NCBI GenBank assembly: GCA_023409735.1
Contig: JAEYRB010000062.1
Coordinates: forward strand, 1-64,000
DNA: 64,000 nt
From: Bacillota bacterium
GTDB taxonomy: Bacteria; Bacillota; Clostridia; Acetivibrionales; DTU013
Direction: 5' to 3'
Shown one piece after another: positions 34,875 through 44,076 of the stretch (position 1 is the first letter of the stretch; the number at the start of each line of letters is the position of its first letter). The position numbers and the translations under genes were made by a program. The notes under the pieces were generated by a model. That model was given only the letters and a program-made list of their open reading frames with translations, was not told where the DNA came from and made no database searches.

Positions 34875-36266
34875 GTGATTTTAAGCGTTAAGCAGCTATA
34901 CCGCACAGAAGGCGGATATTACGGACAGGAAATTGAAGTGGCGGGTTGGGTCAGAACAATTAGAGATTCTAAAACCTTTGGTTTTATTGAGCTAAATGAT
35001 GGATCATTTCTTAAGAACCTGCAGATCGTATTTGAAGAGACCGCATTGGATAATTTTAAGGAAATTGCTAAGCTGCCTCAGGGCTCATCAATAAGAGTCA
35101 AGGGAGAGCTTGTAGCAACTCCCGAAGCAAAGCAGCCATTTGAGCTAAAGGCGTCAGCTATTGAAATAGAAGGCTTATGTTCACCGGATTATCCGCTTCA
35201 GAAAAAAAGACATTCATTTGAATACCTGAGAACAATTGCGCATCTTAGACCTAGAACAAATACTTTTTCAGCAGTTTTCAGACTTCGCAGCGCAGTTGCC
35301 TTTGCTATACACAAATTCTTTCAGGAAAATGGCTTTGTGTATGTCCACACTCCAATAATAACAGGCAGTGACTGTGAGGGAGCAGGAGAAATGTTCAGAG
35401 TTACAACTCTGGATGTTGAAAACCCTCCAAGAGATGAAAAAGGTGCAGTAGATTATTCCGAAGATTTCTTTGGACATCCTACAAGCCTTACAGTAAGCGG
35501 ACAGCTTACAGGCGAAACATACGCGATGGCTTTTGGGAAGATTTATACCTTTGGACCGACCTTCAGAGCAGAGAATTCCAATACTGCAAGACATGCAGCG
35601 GAATTCTGGATGATAGAGCCTGAAATTGCCTTTGCAGGTCTTGAAGAGGATATGATACTTGCTGAAGATATGATGAAGTATATTATCAACTATTGCTTTG
35701 AAAATGTTCCCGAGGAGCTTGAATTTTTCAACAGCTTTGTAGACAATACGCTTCTGGATAGGCTAAATAATGTTGCCAATTCAAGCTTTGGCCGTATTAC
35801 TTATACTGAAGCTGTTGAACTGCTTAAGAAGGAAAACTCCAACTTTGATTACCCGGTGGAGTGGGGCTGTGACCTGCAGACAGAGCATGAGAGATTCCTG
35901 ACTGAGAAGATATTCAAGAAACCTGTATTTGTAACTGATTATCCAAAGGAAATAAAGGCATTCTACATGAGACTTAATGATGACGGAAAGACAGTAGCAG
36001 CTGTTGACCTTCTGGTACCGGGAGTTGGAGAGATCATTGGCGGCAGTCAGAGGGAAGAGCGTTATGATATGCTTTCAGAGCGTATGGACGAATTAAGTTT
36101 TTCAAAAGAAGATTACAAGTATTATCTTGATATGCGTAGATATGGTGGAACAAAGCACGCCGGTTTTGGGCTGGGCTTTGAAAGAGCAGTCATGTATCTT
36201 ACAGGAATGGCAAATATAAGAGATGTTATACCTTTCCCGAGAACACCAAAAACCGCTGATTTTTAA
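34875..36266 (+). CDS. asnS: Asparagine-tRNA ligase
   Basis: Class IIb aminoacyl-tRNA synthetase, 463 aa, charging tRNA-Asn. The N-terminal OB-fold anticodon-binding domain (about 15-105) begins EIEVAGWVRTIRDSKTFGFIELNDG. The catalytic core contains TPIITGSDCEGAGEMF, the motif 2 area TFGPTFRAENSNTARHAAEFWMIEPE, and motif 3 GFGLGFERAVMYLTGM near the C-terminus. The start is GTG with GGAGG upstream. It is the first gene after the IS200 remnant. Confidence 0.97.
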   Translation: MILSVKQLYRTEGGYYGQEIEVAGWVRTIRDSKTFGFIELNDGSFLKNLQIVFEETALDNFKEIAKLPQGSSIRVKGELVATPEAKQPFELKASAIEIEGLCSPDYPLQKKRHSFEYLRTIAHLRPRTNTFSAVFRLRSAVAFAIHKFFQENGFVYVHTPIITGSDCEGAGEMFRVTTLDVENPPRDEKGAVDYSEDFFGHPTSLTVSGQLTGETYAMAFGKIYTFGPTFRAENSNTARHAAEFWMIEPEIAFAGLEEDMILAEDMMKYIINYCFENVPEELEFFNSFVDNTLLDRLNNVANSSFGRITYTEAVELLKKENSNFDYPVEWGCDLQTEHERFLTEKIFKKPVFVTDYPKEIKAFYMRLNDDGKTVAAVDLLVPGVGEIIGGSQREERYDMLSERMDELSFSKEDYKYYLDMRRYGGTKHAGFGLGFERAVMYLTGMANIRDVIPFPRTPKTADF

Positions 36267-36321
36267 ACCATTCCTAATAATAAAAAATGCTGGAAAAATA
36301 ATGTACTATAGGAGGTAAAAA

Positions 36322-36726
36322 ATGGGTGAATTAATTAAGGAGCAACCTAGGGAAGACAGAATTAAGATTTCCGAAGAAGTAATTGCTACTATTGCGGGAA
36401 TTGCGGCCTCTGAAAATGAAAATCTGGCATCTATGAGCGGCGGCTTCGTAGACGGGATCGCAGGTATGCTTGGAAGAAAATCACCGGGTAAGGGAATAAA
36501 GGTAGAAATCAAAGACAATACAGTGGTTATCGACATGGCTGTCGTTATGCAATATGGCTGCAAAATACACGAGGTTTCCCGTGATATGCAGAATAGAGTT
36601 CGCCAAGCAGTCGAAAACATGACAGGAATGAGCGTTGCATCAGTAAACGTAAGTGTCCTGGGAGTAAGTCTCGGAAAGGAAACAGAAAAGCTTGAAGTAA
36701 TCGACGACATGTCAAATCAGGGTTGA
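36322..36726 (+). CDS. Asp23/Gls24 family envelope-stress protein
   Basis: A small cytosolic protein of 134 aa with the Gls24/Asp23 core: ISEEVIATIAGIAASE at the N-terminus, then VEIKDNTVVIDMAVVMQYG and VENMTGMSVASVNVSVLGV. Family members are alkaline-shock or envelope-stress proteins, often membrane-associated through a partner. GGAGG precedes the ATG. It heads a run of envelope genes (flippase-like, PspC, LiaF-like). Confidence 0.93.
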   Translation: MGELIKEQPREDRIKISEEVIATIAGIAASENENLASMSGGFVDGIAGMLGRKSPGKGIKVEIKDNTVVIDMAVVMQYGCKIHEVSRDMQNRVRQAVENMTGMSVASVNVSVLGVSLGKETEKLEVIDDMSNQG

Positions 36727-36727
36727 T

Positions 36728-37777
36728 TTGTTCCAAGCTTTCATTTTAAGAATGAAAAAAGCAAAGGGAACTCTTATTAAACTGCTTATTGTGTTGTCGT
36801 CGGCACTGTTGCTTATCATTCTCCTGTTCTTTACGAACAGCATAGATGAACTCTTATATATAGCAAAAAGTGCAAAGCTTTACTGGCTGGCTGCAGGCTT
36901 TGGCTGCATGGTAGCTTACTGGGTGCTGGATGCTGTCCTTTTGCACAGAGTTGCCAGGTCGATGCTTGAACGCCAGCCTTTAAAAAACACCATAAGGTTT
37001 ACAATGATAGGTCAGTTTTTTAATTCACTAATGCCTCTATCCGGCGCAGGACAGCCCGTGCAGGCGTATGTTATGGCAAAGGATGGTGTAAAGCCCGGGC
37101 ATGCTGCATCGATAATAATAATAAAGACTGTTCTTCATCAGCTGGTAATAGTTTTATATTCAATTATTTCGTTTGTTTTCAGGAGCGGCTTATTTGCCGC
37201 TCGGGTACCTCAGTTTTATCTTCTGTTCATTTTAGGGGTCTTAATAAATTCAGCCTTCCTTTTTTTCTACCTTCTTTTCTTATATAAAAAGGAGGCAGCT
37301 AAAAAGGTTCTTTTCGTTGTATTCAAATTGCTGAAAAAGCTGCGCCTTGTAAAGGATCCCGCCAAATCGAAGGGAAAGTGGGAGGCTGAGCTGGATAGCT
37401 TCAGCAAAGGGGCTGCCAACCTTCAAAAAGATATCAAAGAAATTTTTCTTCTTATAGCGATCCAGGTACTGCAGTTTACTTTCTATTTTGCAATACCATA
37501 CTTTATACAATTGGCTATTGAGACTAAAAGCATTCTGCTTACTGATGTTATAGCGGCGCAGGCTATGATCACATTGATTTCGCTGCTTATACCTACACCT
37601 GGTTCGACCGGAGGACTTGAGGGCATTAGCTACTTATTTTATGGATTATTTTTCAGAAAGAATTATATTATTTCGGCTATATTGATATATAGAATTATCA
37701 CCTACTACTCATCTGTCATATTCGGAGGGCTTTTCTCTCTTCTTGCTCCTGAAAAACCTCTTAAAAGAGAAAAATAA
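36728..37777 (+). CDS. Lysylphosphatidylglycerol synthase-type membrane protein (UPF0104 flippase-like)
   Basis: A 349-aa membrane protein with about eight segments, typical of the membrane part of MprF and related YbhN/AglD proteins. Landmarks are FNSLMPLSGAGQPVQAYVM and LIPTPGSTGGLEG, the conserved proline/glycine-rich loops of this family. No soluble synthetase domain is present. It probably flips or exchanges lipids. The TTG start lies one base after the Gls24 stop and has AGGG upstream; MKKAKGTL at 36752 is an alternative. Confidence 0.88.
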   Translation: MFQAFILRMKKAKGTLIKLLIVLSSALLLIILLFFTNSIDELLYIAKSAKLYWLAAGFGCMVAYWVLDAVLLHRVARSMLERQPLKNTIRFTMIGQFFNSLMPLSGAGQPVQAYVMAKDGVKPGHAASIIIIKTVLHQLVIVLYSIISFVFRSGLFAARVPQFYLLFILGVLINSAFLFFYLLFLYKKEAAKKVLFVVFKLLKKLRLVKDPAKSKGKWEAELDSFSKGAANLQKDIKEIFLLIAIQVLQFTFYFAIPYFIQLAIETKSILLTDVIAAQAMITLISLLIPTPGSTGGLEGISYLFYGLFFRKNYIISAILIYRIITYYSSVIFGGLFSLLAPEKPLKREK

Positions 37778-37907
37778 TTTGTTATACAAAATGATTCAAA
37801 AAAACATTAGACATTATCTTAAAAGCTTCGTATTATTCTATGTAAATACAATAACTCACTAGGCTTTTACCGGTTAAAGGTCTATAACTTAAAAAAGGAG
37901 TAAAAAT

Positions 37908-38438
37908 ATGAATAGATTACATCGCTCAAAAAGAAATAAAGTTATTTTAGGCGTGTGTGGAGGCTTAGCTGAATATTTCGGCATAGATCCTACTGTAGTA
38001 AGAATTATTAGTGTAGTAATTGCAATACCGGGACCTGGTTTGATCATGTATCTGCTGGCTGCATTGGTAATGCCGGAGGATAATGGAAGTACTTCTCAAA
38101 GTGATCAGTGGAATACCGGGAGCAGCAGCTATACTTCAAATGATAAACAATGGAGTCAAAATACAGGTGCTGACTCGGGCGCTGACACGAACACTAACAG
38201 ATATACAAGTACATCAGGCCTGGGAAGCGATTTTGACGTTGGCTCTGATGAGTGGAGAGAAACTCCCAAGCACGAATCAAAAGATAAAAGCAAGGTATTG
38301 CTTGGATTAATATTGGTTTGTTTGGGAATTATGTTTTTTGTTAAACAGCTTTTCCCCATGTTCGATATGAAATACCTCATACCTGTAGCTTTTATAATTA
38401 TAGGCTTTGGTATCATATCCAGAGGAAGGGGAAAGTAA
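37908..38438 (+). CDS. PspC-domain membrane protein
   Basis: A 176-aa protein. The N-terminal PspC domain has the hallmark KVILGVCGGLAEYFGIDPTVVRI and a membrane segment (about 30-52), ending VMPED. A Ser/Thr/Gly/Asn-rich linker of about 70 residues follows, then two more hydrophobic segments at the C-terminus like those in DUF5668 proteins. It probably takes part in envelope-stress sensing with the next gene, whose ATG follows its stop by one base. Confidence 0.9.
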   Translation: MNRLHRSKRNKVILGVCGGLAEYFGIDPTVVRIISVVIAIPGPGLIMYLLAALVMPEDNGSTSQSDQWNTGSSSYTSNDKQWSQNTGADSGADTNTNRYTSTSGLGSDFDVGSDEWRETPKHESKDKSKVLLGLILVCLGIMFFVKQLFPMFDMKYLIPVAFIIIGFGIISRGRGK

Positions 38439-38439
38439 T

Positions 38440-39408
38440 ATGCATGACAACACAAGAGGCCTTGGATTTGGTATTTTCCTTCTTACAGTAGGCATTGTGT
38501 GGCTGCTGTCAATGGCAAAGATTGTTACAATGTCGACCTTGTATGCACTTGTTACTCTCTGGCCGCTTCTGCTTATTGCTATAGGAATTGGCGTTATATT
38601 TAGGAAAAATGTGATAATAAGGCTGTTGACCTGGATTGTGCTTGTCGCTGTTATTATATCTTACGGATATTTTGTTAAGCCTAAGACTCCGGCAATATTT
38701 ATGGATTTAGATATTGGGAGAGTTGATTTGCATTATGATAGTGACGATGTATCAAGTAATGACAAGAATACTGAGATAGGTACTAATAATGTGTCATATG
38801 AGAAGCCTCCGCAGACGGAAAAATGTAAGCTTAAGCTTAATATGGGGGCAACTAAATTAACAGTTGATTCTCATACAGACAAACTTTTTGATGCATCCCT
38901 GGGCAGGTTGGTCAAGTGTTCTAAATCAGAAGACAATAATGGCAAAAATGTATATATAAAGGTCGAGTCCGAATCAATGACATTTAAGGATCTTGATGAG
39001 CTGGAGAGCCATGCAGAAGCAGAAAGCAGGCTCCATTTGGATAAGAATGTACTATGGGATATAGATCTCGACACCGGTGTGATGAGCAGTGCTCTGGATC
39101 TGTCTGATATTAAAGTGGAAAGGCTTAATGTTGAAACAGGACTTTCAAAGGTCAAGATATATCTTGGAAGCTATGATACACAAATTAATATGGAAGCAGA
39201 CCTATCGAAGGTTGACCTGGTTTTACCTGAGGATACAGGAATAAGGATAAAGCTTGACGGTACACTGAGTAATACAAATATCAATGGTTCGGGTTGGACT
39301 GAGTCTGACGATTGGAGATATTCACCTGATTACGAATCTAAAAGCCACAAGATCGAGGCAGATATCAGTATGAGCATGGGTAAACTGAATGTTTCAAATA
39401 TAGATTGA
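38440..39408 (+). CDS. LiaF-like membrane protein (DUF5668 plus toast-rack type domain)
   Basis: A 322-aa protein. The N-terminus has three to four membrane helices (about 5-85) with the DUF5668 pattern GFGIFLLTVGIVWLL and LWPLLLIAIGIGVI, followed by an extracytoplasmic beta-rich domain ending in repeated LSKVKIYLG / LSKVDLVLP units, as in LiaF/VraT and toast-rack proteins. The start at 38440 has AGGAAGGGG upstream; the frame runs back to 38407 inside pspC but without a better site. In Bacillus, LiaF represses the LiaSR envelope-stress system; no LiaSR lies here. Confidence 0.85.
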   Translation: MHDNTRGLGFGIFLLTVGIVWLLSMAKIVTMSTLYALVTLWPLLLIAIGIGVIFRKNVIIRLLTWIVLVAVIISYGYFVKPKTPAIFMDLDIGRVDLHYDSDDVSSNDKNTEIGTNNVSYEKPPQTEKCKLKLNMGATKLTVDSHTDKLFDASLGRLVKCSKSEDNNGKNVYIKVESESMTFKDLDELESHAEAESRLHLDKNVLWDIDLDTGVMSSALDLSDIKVERLNVETGLSKVKIYLGSYDTQINMEADLSKVDLVLPEDTGIRIKLDGTLSNTNINGSGWTESDDWRYSPDYESKSHKIEADISMSMGKLNVSNID

Positions 39409-39449
39409 CCTACAGGCCGCAATGCCGGGAGATAAGGAGTAAAGTATTA

Positions 39450-40736
39450 TTGGATAGCCGAGGCATGGATAATATAACAATAAATGCGCTGAAGGAATCG
39501 TATGCTGATTTATGGGAAAACATTCAGGATGCGTTTCCCATAAATTTACACAAATATGAAGATGATGAGCGGGCAATAGGTGACAAGAAGCTTGAAAACT
39601 GTACGAACGATATACTTAGGCTGGTGAGAGACTATTCACCCGCTGATGGACCTGAAAGTGACGAAAAATGGGGTACCGCTCTTAAAAATACAGTATATGG
39701 CTTCGGAACAGGGGTGGCAGGCTTTTCGGATGGTAATATGAGAATGCTGCTAACAAACGGCTTTTGTGAGCCGACGTATGAATTCATCCGTAATGCTCGC
39801 GAATTTGATGAGGGAATAAGGGTAAATGACCTTCTTCAAGCTTTAAGAAATGTATGGATAATGAATTGCTTTCAGAAGCTGATGGGTTTAAAGCTTGAAA
39901 TGACGCCATCAATCCTGGCATACAGCTTGTTATACCCGTATACTGATAATTACCTTGATGCTGATTCTATATCAATGTCCAAAAAGAATAAATTGAATAA
40001 TAGATTTGAAAGGCGATTGGCCGGTGAGCAGCTTGATGCACAGAGTAAATACGAGAGTAAGCTTTATAAGCTTGTAAGCATGATTGAAAAGCAGTTTAAC
40101 CGAAGTGCTTTTCCGACGGTGTACCAAAGCCTTCTTGCAATACAGACTGCCCAGTCCCGGAGTCTTTTTCAGCAGGTGGGCAGAGCATCGGAAAAATCAC
40201 ATGGAATTTTTGACATCAGTATGGAAAAGGGCGGAACGTCTGTTCTCGCTGATGCATGCTTGATCAGGGGCAGCTTAACAGAGGATGAGACAGCCTTTGC
40301 ATTTGGTTTTGGAATTTTACTGCAGCTTGTAGATGATCTGCAGGATGCCGGAACTGACAGGAAAAGCGGCCAGTGTACCTTATTCGCAACAGATGTATCT
40401 AAAACTCAATCAGAGGCAAATCTGAACAGGGTGATAAATTTTGCTGATCATATACTCAAAGATGTTAGCTGCTTTAGTTCAGCAGATTCTGCACAGACAC
40501 TTGAATTGATCAGAAAGGGCGTAATGCTTCTTATCTTTGTTGCCGCCGCTTGTAATGAAAGAATGTTCAGCGAAGAATATTTAAATACTATGGAAAAATA
40601 CTCTCCATGTACCTTTAGAAGCATAAGAATGGTTTCAAAAAAAGTACAGCGTGAGTATGGAAAGCTAAGGCTAAAGCTTGCGTTAATGCCGTTTGAGGTT
40701 CCAATGGCAAAAGCCTTTGCGTCGGGTAATTTGTAG
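39450..40736 (+). CDS. Class I isoprenoid-synthase-like protein
   Basis: A 428-aa helical cytosolic protein carrying two Asp-rich motifs at plausible positions for a class I isoprenoid synthase fold: DNYLDAD (about residue 170) and VDDLQDAGTD (about residue 295). The overall sequence is not close to known prenyltransferases or terpene cyclases by eye. AAGGAG at 39434-39439 fits the TTG at 39450; a TTG at 39405, overlapping the LiaF-like stop, is the longer option. It ends the envelope cluster, so an isoprenoid lipid substrate is a fair guess, not more. Confidence 0.7.
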   Translation: MDSRGMDNITINALKESYADLWENIQDAFPINLHKYEDDERAIGDKKLENCTNDILRLVRDYSPADGPESDEKWGTALKNTVYGFGTGVAGFSDGNMRMLLTNGFCEPTYEFIRNAREFDEGIRVNDLLQALRNVWIMNCFQKLMGLKLEMTPSILAYSLLYPYTDNYLDADSISMSKKNKLNNRFERRLAGEQLDAQSKYESKLYKLVSMIEKQFNRSAFPTVYQSLLAIQTAQSRSLFQQVGRASEKSHGIFDISMEKGGTSVLADACLIRGSLTEDETAFAFGFGILLQLVDDLQDAGTDRKSGQCTLFATDVSKTQSEANLNRVINFADHILKDVSCFSSADSAQTLELIRKGVMLLIFVAAACNERMFSEEYLNTMEKYSPCTFRSIRMVSKKVQREYGKLRLKLALMPFEVPMAKAFASGNL

Positions 40737-40803
40737 GCAGACCTTCGAAGGATGAAAAACATAGACCATAACCCTTGATGTGGCTGCATTATAGCCGAAT
40801 ATA

Positions 40804-41390
40804 TCAGGTTATATTCAACCATCCCTCTTTCAGTTTATACCAGCCATTATCTCCGCCTTCAGGCCCTAATTCTATAATATAATCTGCCTGTCTGATAAAC
40901 CTTGGATTGTGTTCTATTGCAACAACTGTGGCGTCTTTAGATATTAGCTCATGGATAATGAAACACAGTTTATCCACATCATCATCATGAAGCCTGAGGT
41001 CGGCTCATCCAGAATATAAACACAGCCTTCTGTTTTGCCGTGGCAAAGCTCTTTTGCAAGCTTTATTCTCTGTGCTTCACCTCCGGATAAGGTTGCTGCG
41101 CTTTGTCCTAATTTAAGATATGAAAGACCAACCTTACAGAGCATATCCAATATTTGATATATATCAGGCTCGCATTTAAAGATCTTCTTAACCTCACCAA
41201 TTTCTAAATCCAGCAGATCTGAGATAGAGTATCCTTTATATTTTATTTTGAGTACAGAAGCTTCATATCTCGCGCCCTTGCATATGTTACAGGGAACATA
41301 AATGTCCTGCATAAAATGCATTTGAACTGCTATTTCGCCTGCTCCTTTGCAAGACTTACACTGCCCCTTTGCACTATTGAAGCTAAAATG
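40804..41390 (-). pseudogene. UvrA-type ATPase C-terminal remnant with frameshift
   Basis: The minus strand encodes FSFNSAKGQC, zinc-type CKSCKGAGE, YVPCNICKGARYEA, the ABC signature TLSGGEAQRIKLAKEL and the Walker B ILDEPTSG. A one-base deletion near 40990 then shifts the frame; the other frame continues IHELISKDATVVAIEHN to LGPEGGDNGW and a stop at 40804. A TAG codon closes the frame just before 41390, and the N-terminal two thirds are gone. The remnant is a UvrA paralogue, not the housekeeping gene. Confidence 0.9.
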
Positions 41391-41446
41391 CTATTTTGTC
41401 AGTTTTGCCTTTTTTGCCTCGTTTAAATTGCCATAATAATCTCTTA

Positions 41447-42301
41447 TTAAATTAAATACTCCGGTATATGTCCCGGACAGAGTCTGTCATCAGGCATATA
41501 ACCACTATCCGGAAGCCATTTGGAAATCATATAATTCCATGCGCCTTGATATTCATCTGATTTTAGCAGAAATCTGCCGACAGCATATTTACCTCCTGCA
41601 AGCTCCATACAACCGAACTCACGTTGATCTGTTACATCATTTTAATTGACATACACACACTCAACCGCAGCCTTTTTTCCTCTGTCAGATCACTGTAGTA
41701 ATGATACACAACAAACCACTTTGTCTCTTTGTCCACTAGCTTTTTTTTGTCTGCAAAATCATAAAAAGTAGTAAAAAGTCTTGAAAACAAATCAGGATCG
41801 TCCTTGTATTCACCGGTGTATCTTATACAATACCTTTATTGGTTCAATAACTTGAGTAGTGAGCTCGATAGGAGCATTATAATATGAATAATTGGTTGAT
41901 ACTTTTCCATTCGTGCGATTTTCATTTATCATTTTCTCAATTTCTGAATCACTCATCTTCTTAATTTGGCTGGCAGTTAATCTGTACTTTTCTTTTAAAG
42001 CTTTTGCAAAGGAGGCTTGATTTGAAAAGCCAACTGAAAGTGCAATATCCTGTATTGACAGCTTTGTATTGCTTCTGAGAAGAAAAAATGCCTTTTCAAG
42101 GCGACATCTTTTTATAAAGCTGTATAAGCTTTCAGAAGTAATTTGCTTAAAAATTCTTTGAAAATGATATTCTGAAAACGAAGCAATTTGAGAAAGTTTA
42201 TGAATATTTATTTCTTCGTCTAGATGGTTTTCTATATAATCCTGAACAGCATTTATTCTGTTAATGTAGATTTCTCTTGTCCGTTTTATACAATCTTCCA
42301 T
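41447..42301 (-). pseudogene. AraC-type regulator with GyrI-like domain, broken by two frameshifts
   Basis: The 5' part is an intact AraC DNA-binding domain (FSEYHFQRIFKQITSESL, IALSVGFSNQASFAKALKE). The frame breaks near 41826 (after PIKVLYK). The effector domain continues in another frame as RYTGEYKDDPDLF to VVYHYYSDLTEEK, breaks again near 41641, and ends FLLKSDEYQGAWNYMISKW to GHIPEYLI and a stop at 41447. The layout is the same as the intact regulator at 20655-21506. A truncated 163-aa DNA-binding protein could still be made from 41810-42301. Confidence 0.85.
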
Positions 42302-42446
42302 ATTGCATCCTACCTTAATAAAATCACCTGTTATTGATAATTATAATAAAAGGACTTGTTATCTGCCATATTTTCTTTTATAAATTAAGGTATATAACAT
42401 TACTCTTTTATGATATAATAACCGTACAATACAGTAACGGCGGTTA

Positions 42447-42498
42447 TTATAATGCCTATGTTCATAGGAAAATTTTCGGTTGTACAAAATTTTCCTTA
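42447..42498 (+). repeat. Structured direct repeat upstream of maf, copy 1
   Basis: TTATAATGCCTATGTTCATAGG can fold as CCTATG/CATAGG. The next part pairs as AGGAAAATTTTC / AAATTTTCCT. The two stems share AGG and so exclude each other. Copy 2 is at 42540. Confidence 0.7.
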
Positions 42499-42539
42499 CA
42501 TTAATAGCATTTCAACGAGGCGGAAATTATATTGCCTCG

Positions 42540-42592
42540 TTATAACGCCTATGTTCAAAAGGAAAGTTTTCGATTGAAGAAAATTTCCTGAC
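42540..42592 (+). repeat. Structured direct repeat upstream of maf, copy 2
   Basis: TTATAACGCCTATGTTCAAAAGG then GGAAAGTTTTC / GAAAATTTCC. It matches copy 1 over about 50 bases with scattered changes; the first hairpin is lost, the second is kept. It ends about 40 bases before maf. Confidence 0.7.
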
Positions 42593-42632
42593 CTAGAATA
42601 AATAATAACAATAAAAGGCCGGTTTACATTAA

Positions 42633-43226
42633 ATGGATAAAATTATACTCGCATCGTCATCACCGAGAAGAAAAGAATTGCTCGAGCAGGCAGGAATACC
42701 ATTTGTAGTAATGCCAAGCAGCATAGACGAGTCAAAGGTGGAGCTCTCCGGGACTCCTGAAATAATGGCTGAGCAACTCGCGCATGCCAAGGCCCTTGAT
42801 GTTGCCGGAAAGGCGACAAGTGGCGGCATTGTTGTAGGGGCTGATACAATAGTAGCTTGTGATGATGAAATTTTCGGAAAGCCTATAGACGATGATGATG
42901 CTTTCAGAATGCTAAAAAAACTAAATGGCAGGGAGCATTTTGTAATTACCGGTATTTCTATTATTAATGCTGGCAGCGGTCATGAAAAAATGGTACATGA
43001 AAAGACAAGGGTTATGTTTGCACCATTGACTGACAAGGAAATTTTAGCATATATACGTACAGGAGAGCCACGGGGAAAGGCCGGAGCATATGCGGTCCAG
43101 GGAAAGGGAGCATTGCTGGTAAGGGGCCTTGAGGGGTGTTATTCTAATGTTGTGGGCTTGCCGCTGCGAAAGTTGGCTGATACATTAAATAGTATGGGAA
43201 TTAATGTAATTACTAAAATATGGTGA
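42633..43226 (+). CDS. maf: Maf-type nucleoside triphosphate pyrophosphatase
   Basis: A 197-aa cytosolic house-cleaning enzyme that hydrolyses dTTP, UTP or modified nucleotides; Maf overproduction also blocks septation in Bacillus. Hallmarks are ILASSSPRRKELLEQAGIPF at the N-terminus, VVGADTIV, KPIDDDDAFRML, and GEPRGKAGAYAVQGKGALLV. It opens the maf-radC-mreBCD-pbp2-min order known from Bacillus and Clostridia. No strong ribosome binding site is seen; CCGGTTTACATTAA precedes the ATG. Confidence 0.96.
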   Translation: MDKIILASSSPRRKELLEQAGIPFVVMPSSIDESKVELSGTPEIMAEQLAHAKALDVAGKATSGGIVVGADTIVACDDEIFGKPIDDDDAFRMLKKLNGREHFVITGISIINAGSGHEKMVHEKTRVMFAPLTDKEILAYIRTGEPRGKAGAYAVQGKGALLVRGLEGCYSNVVGLPLRKLADTLNSMGINVITKIW

Positions 43227-43323
43227 ACAAATTAAATAACAAAAATTGGAAAATATTAATAGAAATGGTATAATTGAAAGGAGGAATATTAAAAAATATT
43301 AAGGTTTCAGGGGGTTGACCAAA

Positions 43324-44022
43324 ATGGAATACAGACTTAGAATGAAGGATATACCAGTTAATGAGAGACCATACGAAAAACTAGAGAAATTTGGCCCCGA
43401 GATTTTGTCGAATGCTGAACTGTTAGCAGTTGTAATTAGAACTGGAAGCCGGGATGAAACTTCGGTGGCGCTGGCTCAAAGACTTCTTTCATATGGTGAT
43501 GATTGCGGTGGAGTGTCTTTCCTGCATAATATGTCTGTAGAAGAATTAATGAAGATAAAAGGTATTGGCAGGGTCAAGGCTATACAGATAAAGTCGGTTA
43601 TGGAGCTGTCAAAGAGAGTGTCATCTTCATTAATTAACAACAATAAGGTAGCAATAAAGTCACCCACAGATGTAAGCACACTTTTAATGGAAGAAATGAG
43701 ATATCTTAAGAAGGAAGTATTCAAGATCATCCTTCTTAATACTAAAAATTATATTATTAAGTATTTGAATGTTTCTGTTGGCAGTCTTAATACCTCGATC
43801 GTGCATCCTAGAGAGGTTTTTAGTGAGGCTGTTAAGTCGGGATGCTCCGGCATGCTTCTGGTACATAATCATCCCAGCGGTGATCCGGAACCCAGCAGAG
43901 AAGATATAGAAACTACGCAAAGACTGGCAGATGCCGGCAATATACTTGGAATAAAGGTCCTTGACCATATTATTATAGGAGACGGAAAATATATAAGCTT
44001 CAAGGAACGAGGTTTAGTGTAG
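43324..44022 (+). CDS. radC: RadC/YeeS-type JAB-domain protein
   Basis: A 232-aa protein. An N-terminal helix-hairpin-helix region (MSVEELMKIKGIGRVKAIQIKS) is followed by an MPN/JAB metalloprotease-like domain with EVFSEAVKSG and the metal motif HNHPSGDPEPSREDIE. A DNA-repair role is traditional but poorly supported. The start at the ATG of 43324, nine bases after CAGGGGG, is preferred over the TTG at 43315, which touches that site. Confidence 0.95.
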   Translation: MEYRLRMKDIPVNERPYEKLEKFGPEILSNAELLAVVIRTGSRDETSVALAQRLLSYGDDCGGVSFLHNMSVEELMKIKGIGRVKAIQIKSVMELSKRVSSSLINNNKVAIKSPTDVSTLLMEEMRYLKKEVFKIILLNTKNYIIKYLNVSVGSLNTSIVHPREVFSEAVKSGCSGMLLVHNHPSGDPEPSREDIETTQRLADAGNILGIKVLDHIIIGDGKYISFKERGLV

Positions 44023-44076
44023 CGGTACATTATAAATCGTCTTTGTTTGCTTTTAGAGCTTTGGAGGAATAAGCAA

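Larger units (their letters stand above)
42302..42632. other. Intergenic region upstream of maf with tandem structured repeats
   Basis: It holds a TATAAT-like -10 (42414-42419) without a clear -35, then two direct repeats (42447-42498 and 42540-42592) separated by a hairpin CGAGGC/GCCTCG (42515-42538). A long leader RNA for the maf operon is likely. Confidence 0.5.
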
